From Aquimarina sp. ERC-38 (GTDB taxonomy: Bacteria > Bacteroidota > Bacteroidia > Flavobacteriales > Flavobacteriaceae), in the NCBI RefSeq assembly GCF_026222555.1, contig NZ_CP098511.1, positions 4,259,501 through 4,323,500 of the forward strand: a DNA stretch of 64,000 nucleotides. Reading direction: 5' to 3'. The notes below the pieces were generated by a model. The model did no database searches. It was not told where the DNA came from and was given only the letters and a program-made list of their open reading frames with translations. The first letter of the stretch is position 1, and each line of letters starts with the position of its first letter. The position numbers and the translations under genes are program-made. Shown here piece after piece: positions 16,138 to 25,674 of this stretch.

Positions 16138-17085
16138 ATGAATATCTCCGTAGTTATACCTTTATTGAATGAAGAAGAATCTTTAAAAGAGTTGTATACC
16201 TGGATCGCAGGTGTTATGAAGCAACACGGATATACTTACGAAATTTTATTTATTGATGATGGTTCAACAGATCGTTCCTGGCATATTATTAAACAACTTT
16301 CATCAGAAAATCCGCAGATTAAGGGTATTCGTTTTTTGCGAAATTTTGGAAAATCACAGGCGCTCCATGCTGGTTTTTCAGAAGCCGAAGGAGAAGTCGT
16401 TATTACCATGGATGCCGACCTGCAGGATAACCCCGAAGAAATACCGGAATTGTATCAAATGATTACAAAACAAGGGTTTGACCTGGTTTCCGGATGGAAG
16501 AAAAAACGCTACGACTCGGTACTAGGTAAAAATTTACCCTCCAAACTTTTCAATGTGGCGGCCCGTAAAACATCGGGACTGCACTTACATGATTTTAATT
16601 GCGGATTAAAAGCTTATAGAAAAGAAGTCGTTAAAAATATCGATGTACATGGCGAGATGCACCGGTACATTCCGGTACTGGCAAAAAATCAGGGGTTTAA
16701 AAATATAGGCGAAAAAATAGTGCAACACCAGGCGCGTAAGTATGGTAAAACCAAATTTGGTGCCAGCCGTTTTATTAATGGTTTCCTGGATTTAATGACC
16801 ATCAGTTTTATGTCAAAATTTGGCAAAAGACCTATGCATTTCTTTGGACTGATTGGAACTATCTTGTTTATTATTGGTTTTTTATGTGCTTTATATCTGG
16901 CTATCGATAAATTATTTATTGAAGTACGGGGGCGGTTAATTGCACAACGTCCGGAATTTTACGTGGCCCTCACTGCTATGATTCTAGGAACTCAATTTTT
17001 CCTGGCAGGATTTCTGGGAGAAATTATTTTAACTTTAAAAAGTTCTAAAGAAAGGTATCGAATTTCAGAAAAAATCCATCTTTAG
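16138..17085 (+). CDS. Membrane-anchored family 2 glycosyltransferase (DPM1/GtrB-like)
   Basis: A 315-residue protein. The GT-A domain runs from MNISVVIPLLNEEESL through FIDDGSTDRSW (Asp40-41) and the metal-binding MDADLQD (Asp92, Asp94), then LVSGWKKKRYD and HDFNCGLKAYR. Two membrane helices follow at about 235-260 and 280-305. This layout is that of polyprenyl-phosphate sugar transferases such as GtrB and DPM1, which load a sugar from a nucleotide donor onto a lipid carrier at the inner membrane face. The donor sugar cannot be read. It follows the DUF4199 gene closely. Confidence 0.92.
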   Translation: MNISVVIPLLNEEESLKELYTWIAGVMKQHGYTYEILFIDDGSTDRSWHIIKQLSSENPQIKGIRFLRNFGKSQALHAGFSEAEGEVVITMDADLQDNPEEIPELYQMITKQGFDLVSGWKKKRYDSVLGKNLPSKLFNVAARKTSGLHLHDFNCGLKAYRKEVVKNIDVHGEMHRYIPVLAKNQGFKNIGEKIVQHQARKYGKTKFGASRFINGFLDLMTISFMSKFGKRPMHFFGLIGTILFIIGFLCALYLAIDKLFIEVRGRLIAQRPEFYVALTAMILGTQFFLAGFLGEIILTLKSSKERYRISEKIHL

Positions 17086-17146
17086 CAATCAGCTCCACCT
17101 AAAATCAAATTAAACACTATTTTTGTTTAAAATTCAATAGATTCTC

Positions 17147-18874
17147 ATGCAATTAAATGATACGGCCATGACCGCAAAAGTTGAAGAATGGCTTTCTCCG
17201 GTTTTTGACTCAGAAACAAAAGAAAAAATACAAAGCTTACAAAAAAACAACCCTGAAGAACTTAAAGAAAGTTTCTATAAAAACCTAGAATTCGGTACCG
17301 GGGGCATGCGCGGTATTATGGGGGTGGGAACCAATCGTATTAATAAGTATACGTTGGGCAAAAGTACGCAGGGGTTAAGTAATTATTTGCTTAAAACCTT
17401 TGCCGACGAACAACCCAAAGCGGTAATTGCCTATGATTGTCGTCATCAAAGTGATACATTGGCAAAAGTAGTTGCAGATGTCTTTTCAGCAAATGGTATT
17501 AAAACCTATTTGTTCAGTGACCTCCGCCCTACTCCTGAGTTATCATTTGCCGTAAAAGAATTGGATTGCCATTGCGGTATCGTCTTGACAGCAAGTCATA
17601 ATCCCCCTGAGTATAACGGGTATAAAGTATACTGGCAAGACGGTGGTCAGCTGGTACCCCCGGAGGATGCAGAAATTATTGCTGAAATCACTGCTTTACA
17701 ATATGAAGATATAAAATTCGGGGCTAACCCGGATCTGATTGAATATATAGATACTACTATTGATAACGCTTTTATCGATAAAAGTGTTGCTAACGGAAGT
17801 TTTATAGCTTCCGCAGAAGCGAAAAAAAATACAAGTATCGTATTTACTTCTTTACATGGGACTTCTATTACCGCAGTACCTGAAACCTTAAAAAGAGCAG
17901 GTTTTACCAATGTTCATATCGTTGAAGAACAGGCAAAACCTGATGGTAATTTTCCGACGGTGGTTTCACCTAATCCTGAAGAAACCGAAGCGCTGGATAT
18001 GGCGTTGCAGTTAGCAAAGAAAGTCGATGCTGACATTGTGATCGGTACCGATCCGGACTGCGATCGATTGGGGATTGCGGTAAAAAATACTGAAGGAGAA
18101 TTACAATTATTAAACGGTAATCAAACCATGGTGGTGATGACCTGGTTTTTATTGCAACATTATAAAAATAAACATGGTTTTAAAGGTAATGAGTATATCG
18201 CTTCTACCATCGTATCCACACCTATGATGAAGAACCTGGCAGATGCTTTTGGGGTGGCTTATATGGAGGTGCTTACCGGTTTTAAATGGATTGCCAAATT
18301 GATTAAAGACCACCCGGACAAACATTTTATTGGGGGCGGTGAAGAGAGTTTTGGATATATGGTTGGAGATTTTGTGAGAGATAAAGATGCCGTTACCGCT
18401 ACCTTATTAGCTTGCGAAATTGTGGCGTATACTCAAGCAAACGGGAGTTCTTTTTACCAGGAATTATTACAACTTTATACAGAACATGGCTTTTTCAAAG
18501 AAAATCTGGTTTCTCTCGTAAAAAGAGGAATTGAAGGGGCAAGTGAGATCAAACAAATTATGGTTGATCTTCGGGAAAACCCGCCAACTGAATTTAATGG
18601 AGAAAAAGTAGTCTTAATTGAAGATTACCAGGCTGGTGAAGCTGTCAATATTCAAGATCATACTACTAATAAAATTGATATTCCAAAATCGAACGTATTG
18701 ATATTTTACACCGATGGCGGGAGTAAAATAGCCGCCCGCCCCAGCGGAACCGAACCAAAGATTAAATTTTATATTAGCGTTCAGAGTGAAGTAGCTTCTG
18801 TAGATGAAGTACCCACCGTTTCTGATCAACTTGATCAAAAGATAGAAGCAATCAAAAAAGACCTGAATGTGTAA
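17147..18874 (+). CDS. Phosphohexomutase (phosphoglucomutase / phosphomannomutase)
   Basis: A 575-residue alpha-D-phosphohexomutase. The phosphoserine loop TASHNPPEYNGYK is at about 148-160, the magnesium loop GTDPDCDRLGI at about 299-309, the sugar-binding loop GGGEESFGY near 394, and the phosphate-binding loop RPSGTEPKIKFY near 530. The order and length match the PgcA group. It interconverts hexose 1- and 6-phosphates and so links glycolysis to nucleotide-sugar synthesis, which fits the adjacent glycosyltransferase. Whether glucose or mannose is preferred is not decided by these motifs. Confidence 0.93.
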   Translation: MQLNDTAMTAKVEEWLSPVFDSETKEKIQSLQKNNPEELKESFYKNLEFGTGGMRGIMGVGTNRINKYTLGKSTQGLSNYLLKTFADEQPKAVIAYDCRHQSDTLAKVVADVFSANGIKTYLFSDLRPTPELSFAVKELDCHCGIVLTASHNPPEYNGYKVYWQDGGQLVPPEDAEIIAEITALQYEDIKFGANPDLIEYIDTTIDNAFIDKSVANGSFIASAEAKKNTSIVFTSLHGTSITAVPETLKRAGFTNVHIVEEQAKPDGNFPTVVSPNPEETEALDMALQLAKKVDADIVIGTDPDCDRLGIAVKNTEGELQLLNGNQTMVVMTWFLLQHYKNKHGFKGNEYIASTIVSTPMMKNLADAFGVAYMEVLTGFKWIAKLIKDHPDKHFIGGGEESFGYMVGDFVRDKDAVTATLLACEIVAYTQANGSSFYQELLQLYTEHGFFKENLVSLVKRGIEGASEIKQIMVDLRENPPTEFNGEKVVLIEDYQAGEAVNIQDHTTNKIDIPKSNVLIFYTDGGSKIAARPSGTEPKIKFYISVQSEVASVDEVPTVSDQLDQKIEAIKKDLNV

Positions 18875-18907
18875 CAGAAAGGATTCGGATAACGTAGTAC
18901 TCCCTAC

Positions 18908-20740
18908 ATGAATTATTTTAAGCAATTTTTTCGTTTTGCGGTTCCCTATAAAATTTACGGAATTTTAAATATTTTATGTAATACCATGTACGCCCTTTTC
19001 AGTGCGTTATCCTTTATTGCTATCTTTCCGGTATTAAAAGTTTTATTTAATACGGAAGCAGATCAGCAATTCTACCAACCGGAATGGACCGGAATTATTA
19101 ATGTAAAACAATATTTAATAGACAGTCTGAACTGTTACATAGAAGAAACTACGGCTTTACATGGTAAAATGCCTATTCTGACATATGTAATTATTGTTAT
19201 TATTAGTATTTTTCTTCTTAAAAACCTTTTCGGCTACCTGGCCTTGTATTTTATTACTTTTTTACGAAATGGTGTACTTAAAGATATACGGAATGAATTG
19301 TATGATAAAATTGTAAGTCTGCCTTTATCCTTTTATTCTGAAAAAAGAAAAGGTGATACTATTGCTAGGATAACTTCGGATGTTTTAGAAATTCAGAATT
19401 CATTTCTTTCAATTCTTGAACTTATTGTAAGGGAACCTCTTACCATTTTTTTTACCCTGGTTTCTATGGTACTGATTAGTGTAAAACTAACTTTATTCGT
19501 ATTTGTATTTATTCCTGTTTCCGGATTTATTATTTCGCTAGTTGGAAAAACTCTAAAAAAGCAATCTGATAAAGTACAAAGAGAACAAGGACAGTTTTTA
19601 TCTGTAGTTGAAGAGACCCTGGGAGGTTTAAAGGTAATCAAAGGTTTTAATGCGGAATCGCGGTTTTCACAGAAATTTAAAGCCTCCACCCAACGTTATT
19701 TTGATTTTTCAAACACCTTATTAAACCGTCAAAACCTGGCGTCACCTACTAGTGAATTTTTAGGTATTTGCGTAATTGCGGTTTTATTATGGTACGGAGG
19801 TATTTTGGTTTTTAAAGATAAATCCCTGGAACCCGAATCATTTATTGTGTTTATAGGCTTGGCTTATAATATTTTAACTCCCGCCAAAGCAATATCCAAG
19901 GCTAACTATAGTGTTAGAAGAGGAAATGCAGCAGCAGAAAGGGTACTGGAAGTTTTAAACACCCCCTCCCCTTTGGCAGATCAAGTAGCAGCACAAACCA
20001 AGCAAGACTTTACTACAGCCATTACTTTAGAAAACGTTTCCTTTAAATATGAAGATGACTACGTATTAAAAGATTTCAATTTAACTGTAAAAAAAGGAAC
20101 TTCTGTAGCCCTGGTAGGACAGTCCGGGAGTGGAAAATCAACGATTGCTAATTTGGTTACCCGTTTCTATGATGTAAGTGAAGGAACTATTGCATTAGAT
20201 AATACCCCTATTAAGAAACTAACCAAGCAGTCTTTACGCCAATTAATAGGATTGGTTACTCAAGATTCTATTTTGTTTAATGATACCATTAAAGAAAACT
20301 TATGTATTGGTAAAGAAGATGCAACCGATGAAGAAGTTATTGCTGCTCTCAAAGTCGCTAATGCCTGGGAATTTGTAAAAGATCTACCAAAACATATTCA
20401 TACCAATATTGGGGATAGTGGAAACAAATTAAGTGGGGGTCAAAAACAACGTTTATCCATTGCCCGGGCAGTGCTTAAAAACCCTCCTATTATGATTCTG
20501 GATGAAGCCACCTCTGCCCTGGATACTGAAAGTGAGCGATTGGTTCAGGCAGCATTAGAAAATATGATGAGAAATCGTACCAGTATTGTCATCGCGCACC
20601 GTCTTTCTACCATCCAGAATTCGGATCGTATTGTGGTTATGCATAAAGGTAGTATTGTCGAACAAGGAACTCACGAAGAGTTGTTACAAAAACAAGGAAC
20701 TTACTACAAATTAGTTTCCATGCAATCTTTTGAGGAGTAG
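18908..20740 (+). CDS. ABC exporter, MsbA-like (fused permease and ATPase)
   Basis: A 610-residue half-transporter with six helices in about residues 15-330 and an ATPase domain from about 375. Walker A is GQSGSGKS near 404, the signature is LSGGQKQR near 508, Walker B is IMILDEATSALD near 528, and the switch histidine is in AHRLST near 562. The intracellular loop motifs (LPLSFYSEKRKGDTIARITSDV) are those of lipid and drug exporters of the MsbA group. As a homodimer it may flip lipid A core or another lipid. The preceding mutase gene ends 33 bp upstream, so the two are likely co-transcribed. Confidence 0.93.
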   Translation: MNYFKQFFRFAVPYKIYGILNILCNTMYALFSALSFIAIFPVLKVLFNTEADQQFYQPEWTGIINVKQYLIDSLNCYIEETTALHGKMPILTYVIIVIISIFLLKNLFGYLALYFITFLRNGVLKDIRNELYDKIVSLPLSFYSEKRKGDTIARITSDVLEIQNSFLSILELIVREPLTIFFTLVSMVLISVKLTLFVFVFIPVSGFIISLVGKTLKKQSDKVQREQGQFLSVVEETLGGLKVIKGFNAESRFSQKFKASTQRYFDFSNTLLNRQNLASPTSEFLGICVIAVLLWYGGILVFKDKSLEPESFIVFIGLAYNILTPAKAISKANYSVRRGNAAAERVLEVLNTPSPLADQVAAQTKQDFTTAITLENVSFKYEDDYVLKDFNLTVKKGTSVALVGQSGSGKSTIANLVTRFYDVSEGTIALDNTPIKKLTKQSLRQLIGLVTQDSILFNDTIKENLCIGKEDATDEEVIAALKVANAWEFVKDLPKHIHTNIGDSGNKLSGGQKQRLSIARAVLKNPPIMILDEATSALDTESERLVQAALENMMRNRTSIVIAHRLSTIQNSDRIVVMHKGSIVEQGTHEELLQKQGTYYKLVSMQSFEE

Positions 20741-20849
20741 GAATATTAATATTAGTTTTATCATATTACCAATAATTACTATATACTCATTAATACTTCT
20801 ACCAGATTTATAAAATAAGCTAGTGTAAACAATTAACCAATTTGCCTTA

Positions 20850-20975
20850 AATAACGAAGGGCGCCTTATGGGCGCCCTTCATCTTCACACAAATCATCTT
20901 AATTTAAGGATTTACTCTAAAATTAAAACTCACTCTTTATATCTTAATACGGTTTTATCTTTTCTCGATTACGGT
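20850..20975 (-). ncRNA. Putative small RNA, unit A
   Basis: On the minus strand, TTG-N19-TATATTTA (20977-21006) is followed by a predicted transcript of about 120 nt. The conserved core (20886-20934) is 46/49 identical to that of unit C. The unit ends in a perfect 10-bp GC-rich hairpin at 20856-20880 (gaagggcgcc / ggcgcccttc, 5-nt loop); the T-tail after it is short. A tiny ORF opening in the core (M-I-C-V-K-M) is not preserved among the units, so the product is more likely RNA than peptide. Confidence 0.6.
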
Positions 20976-20976
20976 G

Positions 20977-21006
20977 TAAATATACAAACATATTTAATAT
21001 CTACAA
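20977..21006 (-). promoter_or_regulatory. Predicted promoter of small-RNA unit A
   Basis: TTG at 21004-21006 and TATATTTA at 20977-20984 (minus strand) with 19 bases between them, one mismatch from the Bacteroidetes consensus. An overlapping TATGTTTG at 20985-20992 is exact but lacks a TTG at the right distance. Confidence 0.55.
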
Positions 21007-21489
21007 ATTAAATTACGTCTTTTACCCAATTAAAATGAATTTTACCATAATGGATAAAATAAAACCTAAAATTCGTAATATAATACTTACATTATTACTT
21101 TATTACTAATTTTGAGTATTAATTATACGGTTATTTAGTAATATTTCCACCTTCTATAGTAATAGACGTTAAAAACTAACATTTATTACGTATAAATCAG
21201 AAAAAATATAGGGTAAATTAGTAATAATATGATTTTTAAGCGTTTACCGCATCAAATTCAAGTTAATAAAACATGTATTTTATATAGGTAAGAAAGAATT
21301 CTTATTCTTTATTAATTAACTATTTCAATCCTTCTATTCAACATTTAATAAGATTTGGAATTGATTTTAATGATTTGGCACCTATTTTATAATGTGCTAT
21401 TGAGATCATCACTAAAATACAAACTAGCTATTCTTAAAAAATTTAATATAAATTGCGATTTAAATATCTGTATCAATCCCAAATTATTA

Positions 21490-21603
21490 AAATCAAAAAG
21501 CCATTTCAAAAACTGAAATGGCTTAAAATCATATTAATTTTAAAGGGCTAACTCAAAAAATTAAAAATTATGATATGTATTTGAAAAAAATCTTTCTAAA
21601 TAC
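21490..21603 (-). ncRNA. Putative small RNA, unit B
   Basis: The most diverged of the three units. On the minus strand it has TTG-N20-TACATTTG (21608-21638), a core at 21525-21570 that aligns with units A and C with a few single-base gaps (shared blocks atcat.ttaattt, aaagg and actc), and a perfect 11-bp terminator hairpin at 21498-21524 (aagccatttca / tgaaatggctt) followed by TTTTTGATTTT. The element order and spacing match units A and C. Confidence 0.6.
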
Positions 21604-21607
21604 AGGT

Positions 21608-21638
21608 CAAATGTAAGAAAATAATTACTTAAAACCAA
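21608..21638 (-). promoter_or_regulatory. Predicted promoter of small-RNA unit B
   Basis: TTG at 21636-21638 and TACATTTG at 21608-21615 (minus strand), 20 bases apart. The bases after the box (ACCTG) resemble those after the unit C box (ACATG). Confidence 0.6.
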
Positions 21639-21694
21639 AAAATATTACTTTTAAACCTATTTTATTACTTTTTATCGATATTTATGAATTAGGT

Positions 21695-21828
21695 ACAAAA
21701 AAAGAGCGCCAGACGGCGCTCTTCTCCTCACACAAATCATCTTAATTTAAAGGCTTACTCTAAAATTAAAACTCACTTTAACTACAAATTTTATCCTTTT
21801 GAAAGATAAAATTATCTCTTATTAACAC
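21695..21828 (-). ncRNA. Putative small RNA, unit C
   Basis: On the minus strand, TATATTTG (21833-21840) is followed by a transcript of about 130 nt. The 49-bp core at 21729-21777 is nearly identical to that of unit A. The unit ends in a perfect 8-bp hairpin (agagcgcc / ggcgctct, 21703-21722) followed by seven to eight T, the best terminator of the three. The orientation of the T-run fixes the strand. No TTG is present at -33; a T-run occupies that place. Confidence 0.65.
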
Positions 21829-22124
21829 ATGTCAAATATACGGTAAAAAGTAATATAAAAAAATAAAAAACGTATTTTAACATAATAAAAACGTATTTCA
21901 TCTGGATTTACATCGTGATTTATGATTTAAAAAAGAATTATACTACATTTATTAAACTGAAAATCGACTAAAACCATTTTAATTTGTTGATAGTAAATAC
22001 TTTAAGGGAATTATTCTTATAAAATTACATTTACCATAATTAAATTGTGAGAAGTTATAAAATGCGTAAAACCTGCCAGGTTGCAATACTTCCTTTAAAT
22101 TTCTGTCGCCTTAATAATATAACG

Positions 22125-22132
22125 TACCTTTG
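22125..22132 (+). promoter_or_regulatory. Minus-7 box of the DEAD-box helicase gene
   Basis: TACCTTTG, an exact TAnnTTTG match, ending 17 bp before the start codon. No clear TTG is present upstream. The leader would be only about 10 nt. Confidence 0.5.
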
Positions 22133-22149
22133 CGCCTTATTTAAAATAT

Positions 22150-23913
22150 ATGAACAAATTCGAGCAATTAGGCTTAGGTGAAGCCGTTTTACAGGCCGTG
22201 AAAGAAATGGGATTTGAAACACCCAGTGAAGTACAGGAAAAAGCTATCCCTATATTGTTAGAGCAAGATACGGATATGGTTGCTTTGGCACAAACCGGAA
22301 CTGGTAAAACAGCCGCTTTTGGGTTTCCACTTATAGAAAAAATTGATGCATCTAGTAGAATTACCCAAGGGTTAATTCTATCTCCTACTCGTGAATTATG
22401 TTTACAAATTACAAATGAGTTAAAAAACTACTCGAAGTTTGTAAACGGTTTACATACCGTTGCTATTTACGGAGGTGCCAGCATTACCGATCAGGCGAAG
22501 CAAATTAAAAAAGGAGCGCAAATTATTGTAGCAACTCCCGGGCGTATGCAGGATATGATTAATAGAAAGTTGGTGAATATTACCAATATTGATTATTGCA
22601 TCCTTGACGAGGCTGATGAAATGTTAAATATGGGGTTTTATGAGGATATTAAATCCATTCTTTCAGATACCCCGGATCATAAAAATACCTGGTTATTTTC
22701 GGCAACGATGCCCAGAGAAGTGGCTACTATTGCAAAACGCTTTATGAGTGATCCGGTAGAAATTACCGTAGGTCATAAAAACACTGGTTCAAAAAATGTT
22801 TCTCATGAATATTATGTAGTTAACTCAAGAGATCGATATGCAGCCTTAAAACGTCTTGCAGATGCCAATCCGGACATATTTTCGGTAGTGTTTTGTCGTA
22901 CTAAGCGAGATACTCAAAAAGTAGCTGAAAATCTAATTGAGGATGGGTACAATGCCGCAGCACTTCATGGGGATTTAAGCCAGAATCAGCGTGACCTGGT
23001 TATGAAAAGTTTTAGAAACAGACAGATACAAATGTTAGTAGCGACAGATGTGGCAGCCAGGGGTATTGATGTAGATGATATTACTCATGTGATTAATTAC
23101 CAGTTGCCCGATGAAATTGAAACGTATACACACCGTAGTGGCCGGACTGGTCGGGCGGGAAAAAGCGGGGTCTCTATGGTCATTGTGTCTAAAAGTGAGA
23201 TACGCAAGATTAAAAGTGTTGAACGTATTATTAAACAGACTTTTGAGAAGAAAGATATTCCAAGTGGTGAAGAAATCTGTCAAATACAATTATTTCACTT
23301 AGCTAATGATATTGCAAAGGCAGAAATTAACCATGAGATTGACCCTTATTTACCTTCTATAAACGAAGCTCTGGAAGCTTTTACAAAGGAAGAGCTCATT
23401 AAAAAACTTTTTTCAGTAGAGTTTACCCGATTCCATAACTATTATAAAAAATCCAAAGATCTAAATAGTAGTGCAGAAAGTACAAGTTATAGTGCAGATG
23501 GAAGTGTACGATACTTTATCAATGTAGGAGAACGGGATGATTTTGACTGGATGACCCTTAAAGATTTCCTTAAGGACACTTTAGATTTAGGACAGGATAC
23601 CATAAGTCGCGTAGATGTAAAAGAAAATTTCTCTTTCTTTAACACCCCGGCAGAATTTCAGGAAAGAGTGCTTGCTATTTTTGAAGATTTTCAAATGGAC
23701 GGGCGAAAGGTGAATATAGAAATTTCTAAGAGCGGTGGTCGTCGCGACGGAGGTTCGCGAAGGAGAAATCGACGAGATGGAAGCGGAGGCGGTGGATCTA
23801 GTTCCAGATCTTCCTCTCGAAGAAGTAAAAACTTTTCACCACGCGGTTCCGGTACCAATTCTTCTGACGGAAGACGAAGAAGAGACCGGAGAAAAAGAAG
23901 CGATCGAAACTAA
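22150..23913 (+). CDS. DEAD-box ATP-dependent RNA helicase (DeaD/CsdA type)
   Basis: A 587-residue protein. The Q motif region EQLGLGEAVLQAVKEMGFETPSEVQ opens the sequence. Motif I is AQTGTGKT near 46-53, followed by PTRELCLQ, DEADE near 153-157, SATMPRE near 180, and ATDVAARGIDV with HRSGRTGRAG in the second RecA domain. Residues about 470-555 (VRYFINVGERDDFDW, DVKENFSFFNTPAEF) form a DbpA-type RNA-binding domain. The tail from about 556 is rich in Arg, Gly and Ser. It unwinds RNA in ribosome assembly and at low temperature. The long tail and RNA-binding module point to the DeaD group. The small-RNA cluster lies just upstream on the opposite strand. Confidence 0.94.
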   Translation: MNKFEQLGLGEAVLQAVKEMGFETPSEVQEKAIPILLEQDTDMVALAQTGTGKTAAFGFPLIEKIDASSRITQGLILSPTRELCLQITNELKNYSKFVNGLHTVAIYGGASITDQAKQIKKGAQIIVATPGRMQDMINRKLVNITNIDYCILDEADEMLNMGFYEDIKSILSDTPDHKNTWLFSATMPREVATIAKRFMSDPVEITVGHKNTGSKNVSHEYYVVNSRDRYAALKRLADANPDIFSVVFCRTKRDTQKVAENLIEDGYNAAALHGDLSQNQRDLVMKSFRNRQIQMLVATDVAARGIDVDDITHVINYQLPDEIETYTHRSGRTGRAGKSGVSMVIVSKSEIRKIKSVERIIKQTFEKKDIPSGEEICQIQLFHLANDIAKAEINHEIDPYLPSINEALEAFTKEELIKKLFSVEFTRFHNYYKKSKDLNSSAESTSYSADGSVRYFINVGERDDFDWMTLKDFLKDTLDLGQDTISRVDVKENFSFFNTPAEFQERVLAIFEDFQMDGRKVNIEISKSGGRRDGGSRRRNRRDGSGGGGSSSRSSSRRSKNFSPRGSGTNSSDGRRRRDRRKRSDRN

Positions 23914-24000
23914 CTTTTTAAAATTTATCTAAGTTTGGCTCGATTTTTATGCTACATTTAAATAGTGAATCGTCTTTGTAAATATAGCCCTATACCCCGT

Positions 24001-24777
24001 ATGAAGTTCGGATACTATTTGTTACTTCTTTTATGTACACTTCCCTTTTGTACTTTTGCACAAGAAGAAGTTGCTGAAACACCCATGGTTTCCGGTAAAG
24101 TTTTAAATGCGGCAAATGATGTAAAACTGGAAAGTGTTCATGTAGTAAATCTCAATAAAGTAAAGGGTACTATTACAAATGATCAGGGAGACTTTACACT
24201 TTCGGCCGAGGTAGATGATACCTTGTATTTTACCTATATTGGATTTAAACCTATCAAAATTCGGGTTACTAATGATTGGATCCGCTTCGGGGCGGTTAAA
24301 ATTAAAATGACTGAACTGGGTATTGCCCTTGAAGAAGTAGTGGTTGCTGATGTACAACTTACCGGATATCTGGAGATAGATGCAAAACGTATTCCTATTT
24401 ATAATAACTACCGCTATAGTATTTCAGGTTTAAGTCGTGGATATGAAGGTGGAAGCCGGCAACCCGGCGCTTTTAATAAAGTATTAAAATCAATATTTAA
24501 TCCTGCCGACTTTCTGTACAATGTCTTTAGTAAAAAAGGTAACGAAATGCGGAAAATGCGGAAAATGAAAGAGGATGATGAAATCCGTAACCTGCTGGAA
24601 ACTAAATTTGATCGTGAAACCTTAATGGCTTTATTACAGATTGAAAAACTGGATATAGACGAAATTTTACGAAACTGTAATTATTCAGCAGACTTCATTA
24701 ATTTTGCTAATGACCTTCAAATTCTTGATGCCATTAGCGAATGCTACGAAAACTATAAAACCCTTAACCGTAAATAG
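24001..24777 (+). CDS. Exported protein with carboxypeptidase-regulatory-like (CarboxypepD_reg) domain
   Basis: I chose the ATG at 24001 because MKFGYYLLLLLCTLPFCTFAQ is a textbook signal peptide; a GTG at 23965 would add 12 residues in front. About 258 residues. Residues about 30-120 (VSGKVLNAANDVKLESVHVVNLNKVKGTITNDQGDFTLSAEVDDTLYFTYIGFKP) form the beta-sandwich domain found at the N-terminus of SusC-like receptors, here without a barrel. The C-terminal half is helical and charged. It is a periplasmic or outer-membrane-associated protein of unknown role, 87 bp after the helicase gene. Confidence 0.85.
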   Translation: MKFGYYLLLLLCTLPFCTFAQEEVAETPMVSGKVLNAANDVKLESVHVVNLNKVKGTITNDQGDFTLSAEVDDTLYFTYIGFKPIKIRVTNDWIRFGAVKIKMTELGIALEEVVVADVQLTGYLEIDAKRIPIYNNYRYSISGLSRGYEGGSRQPGAFNKVLKSIFNPADFLYNVFSKKGNEMRKMRKMKEDDEIRNLLETKFDRETLMALLQIEKLDIDEILRNCNYSADFINFANDLQILDAISECYENYKTLNRK

Positions 24778-24939
24778 AATAGTGTTTACCTAATAGTAAG
24801 GTAAAAGAATAGGAAGAATTTTAAACCGAATATATACGCATCGGTTGTTCTTAGAACTGCTTTGGATTTAGAAATAAGAAAACTTTTATAATTTATACCA
24901 AATGCTTTTTTCACCAAATTTTCCTCATATTTAAGTTGT

Positions 24940-25599
24940 CTAATTGTGAATTTCGTAGTACTTCGCTATAAGTTGATCATGACTTTTTAAAACTTTTTTA
25001 GTCCATTCCCAACGTAGATATAACTGCTCTTCTTCGGTAAGTTGCCAGGTTAGTTCGGAATTTTGTAGGTGCTGGGTTGCACTTTGTAATATAATTGCTG
25101 CCGAAACAGAAATATTTAAACTTTCCGTAAACCCATACATAGGAATATATAACCTACTGTCTGCTGCGTTAAGAACATCTTCACTTAGCCCACCCTGCTC
25201 CTGTCCGAAGAAAAATGCCGAAGGTTTGGAAAAATTGAAATTTGAAAGTGCTACAGCTGGTTGATGCGGAGTCGTAGCTACTATTTGATACCCTTTTTCT
25301 TTTAAGCGATTTATACAATCCCTGGTATGGTGGTGCCGATGGATACTTACCCATTTTTGAGCTCCCATAGCAATCTCCCGGTCGATCTTTTTACGATTGC
25401 GTTCTTCAATAACATGCGCTTGCTGGATTCCAAATACGTCACAACTGCGTATTACCGCACTTGTATTATGTAATTGATATACGTCTTCAATAACCACCGT
25501 ATAAAAATTAGTACGTTGCGCTAATACTTCTGTAAATAATTGCTTCCTCCGGGGTGTTATAAAGCCTTCTAAATAGTTTAGTAATTTTTTGTCAACCAT
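24940..25599 (-). CDS. tRNA/rRNA 2'-O-methyltransferase, SpoU/TrmH family
   Basis: A 219-residue SPOUT enzyme. The family motifs are present: motif 1 NTSAVIRSCDVFGI near 45-58, motif 2 FFFGQEQGGLSEDVL near 130-145, and motif 3 IPMYGFTESLNISVSAAI near 155-172, which form the SAM-binding trefoil knot. A short N-terminal region (MVDKKLLNYLEGFITPRRKQL) and a C-terminal helix agree with TrmH, which methylates G18 in the D-loop of tRNA. The assignment to TrmH itself rather than a paralogue is likely but not certain. Confidence 0.88.
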   Translation of the reverse strand: MVDKKLLNYLEGFITPRRKQLFTEVLAQRTNFYTVVIEDVYQLHNTSAVIRSCDVFGIQQAHVIEERNRKKIDREIAMGAQKWVSIHRHHHTRDCINRLKEKGYQIVATTPHQPAVALSNFNFSKPSAFFFGQEQGGLSEDVLNAADSRLYIPMYGFTESLNISVSAAIILQSATQHLQNSELTWQLTEEEQLYLRWEWTKKVLKSHDQLIAKYYEIHN

Positions 25600-25674
25600 C
25601 TAATTATCTTCTATGCAGAATGTTATATAAAACGAGCTCAAAGCTTTAATATCAAATACTATTAGATAGAACAA

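Larger units (their letters stand above)
20741..22149. other. 1.4-kb intergenic region carrying three tandem small-RNA-like units
   Basis: No credible protein gene exists on either strand. The region contains three minus-strand units, each with a TAnnTTT box, a conserved core of about 46-49 bp and a strong hairpin (separate entries). Between 20993 and 21489 I see only AT-rich sequence and a weak hairpin near 21293-21310. The last 130 bp hold the promoter of the DEAD-box helicase gene. Confidence 0.7.

Noticed and set aside
20850-20934. Mini-ORF (M-I-C-V-...) in small-RNA units A and C
   Set aside because: After the first four codons the two frames diverge completely and run through the terminator hairpins, so a conserved peptide is not supported.
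23965-24000. GTG start adding 12 residues to the regulatory-domain protein
   Set aside because: It would place a charged stretch in front of a clean signal peptide that begins at the ATG at 24001.
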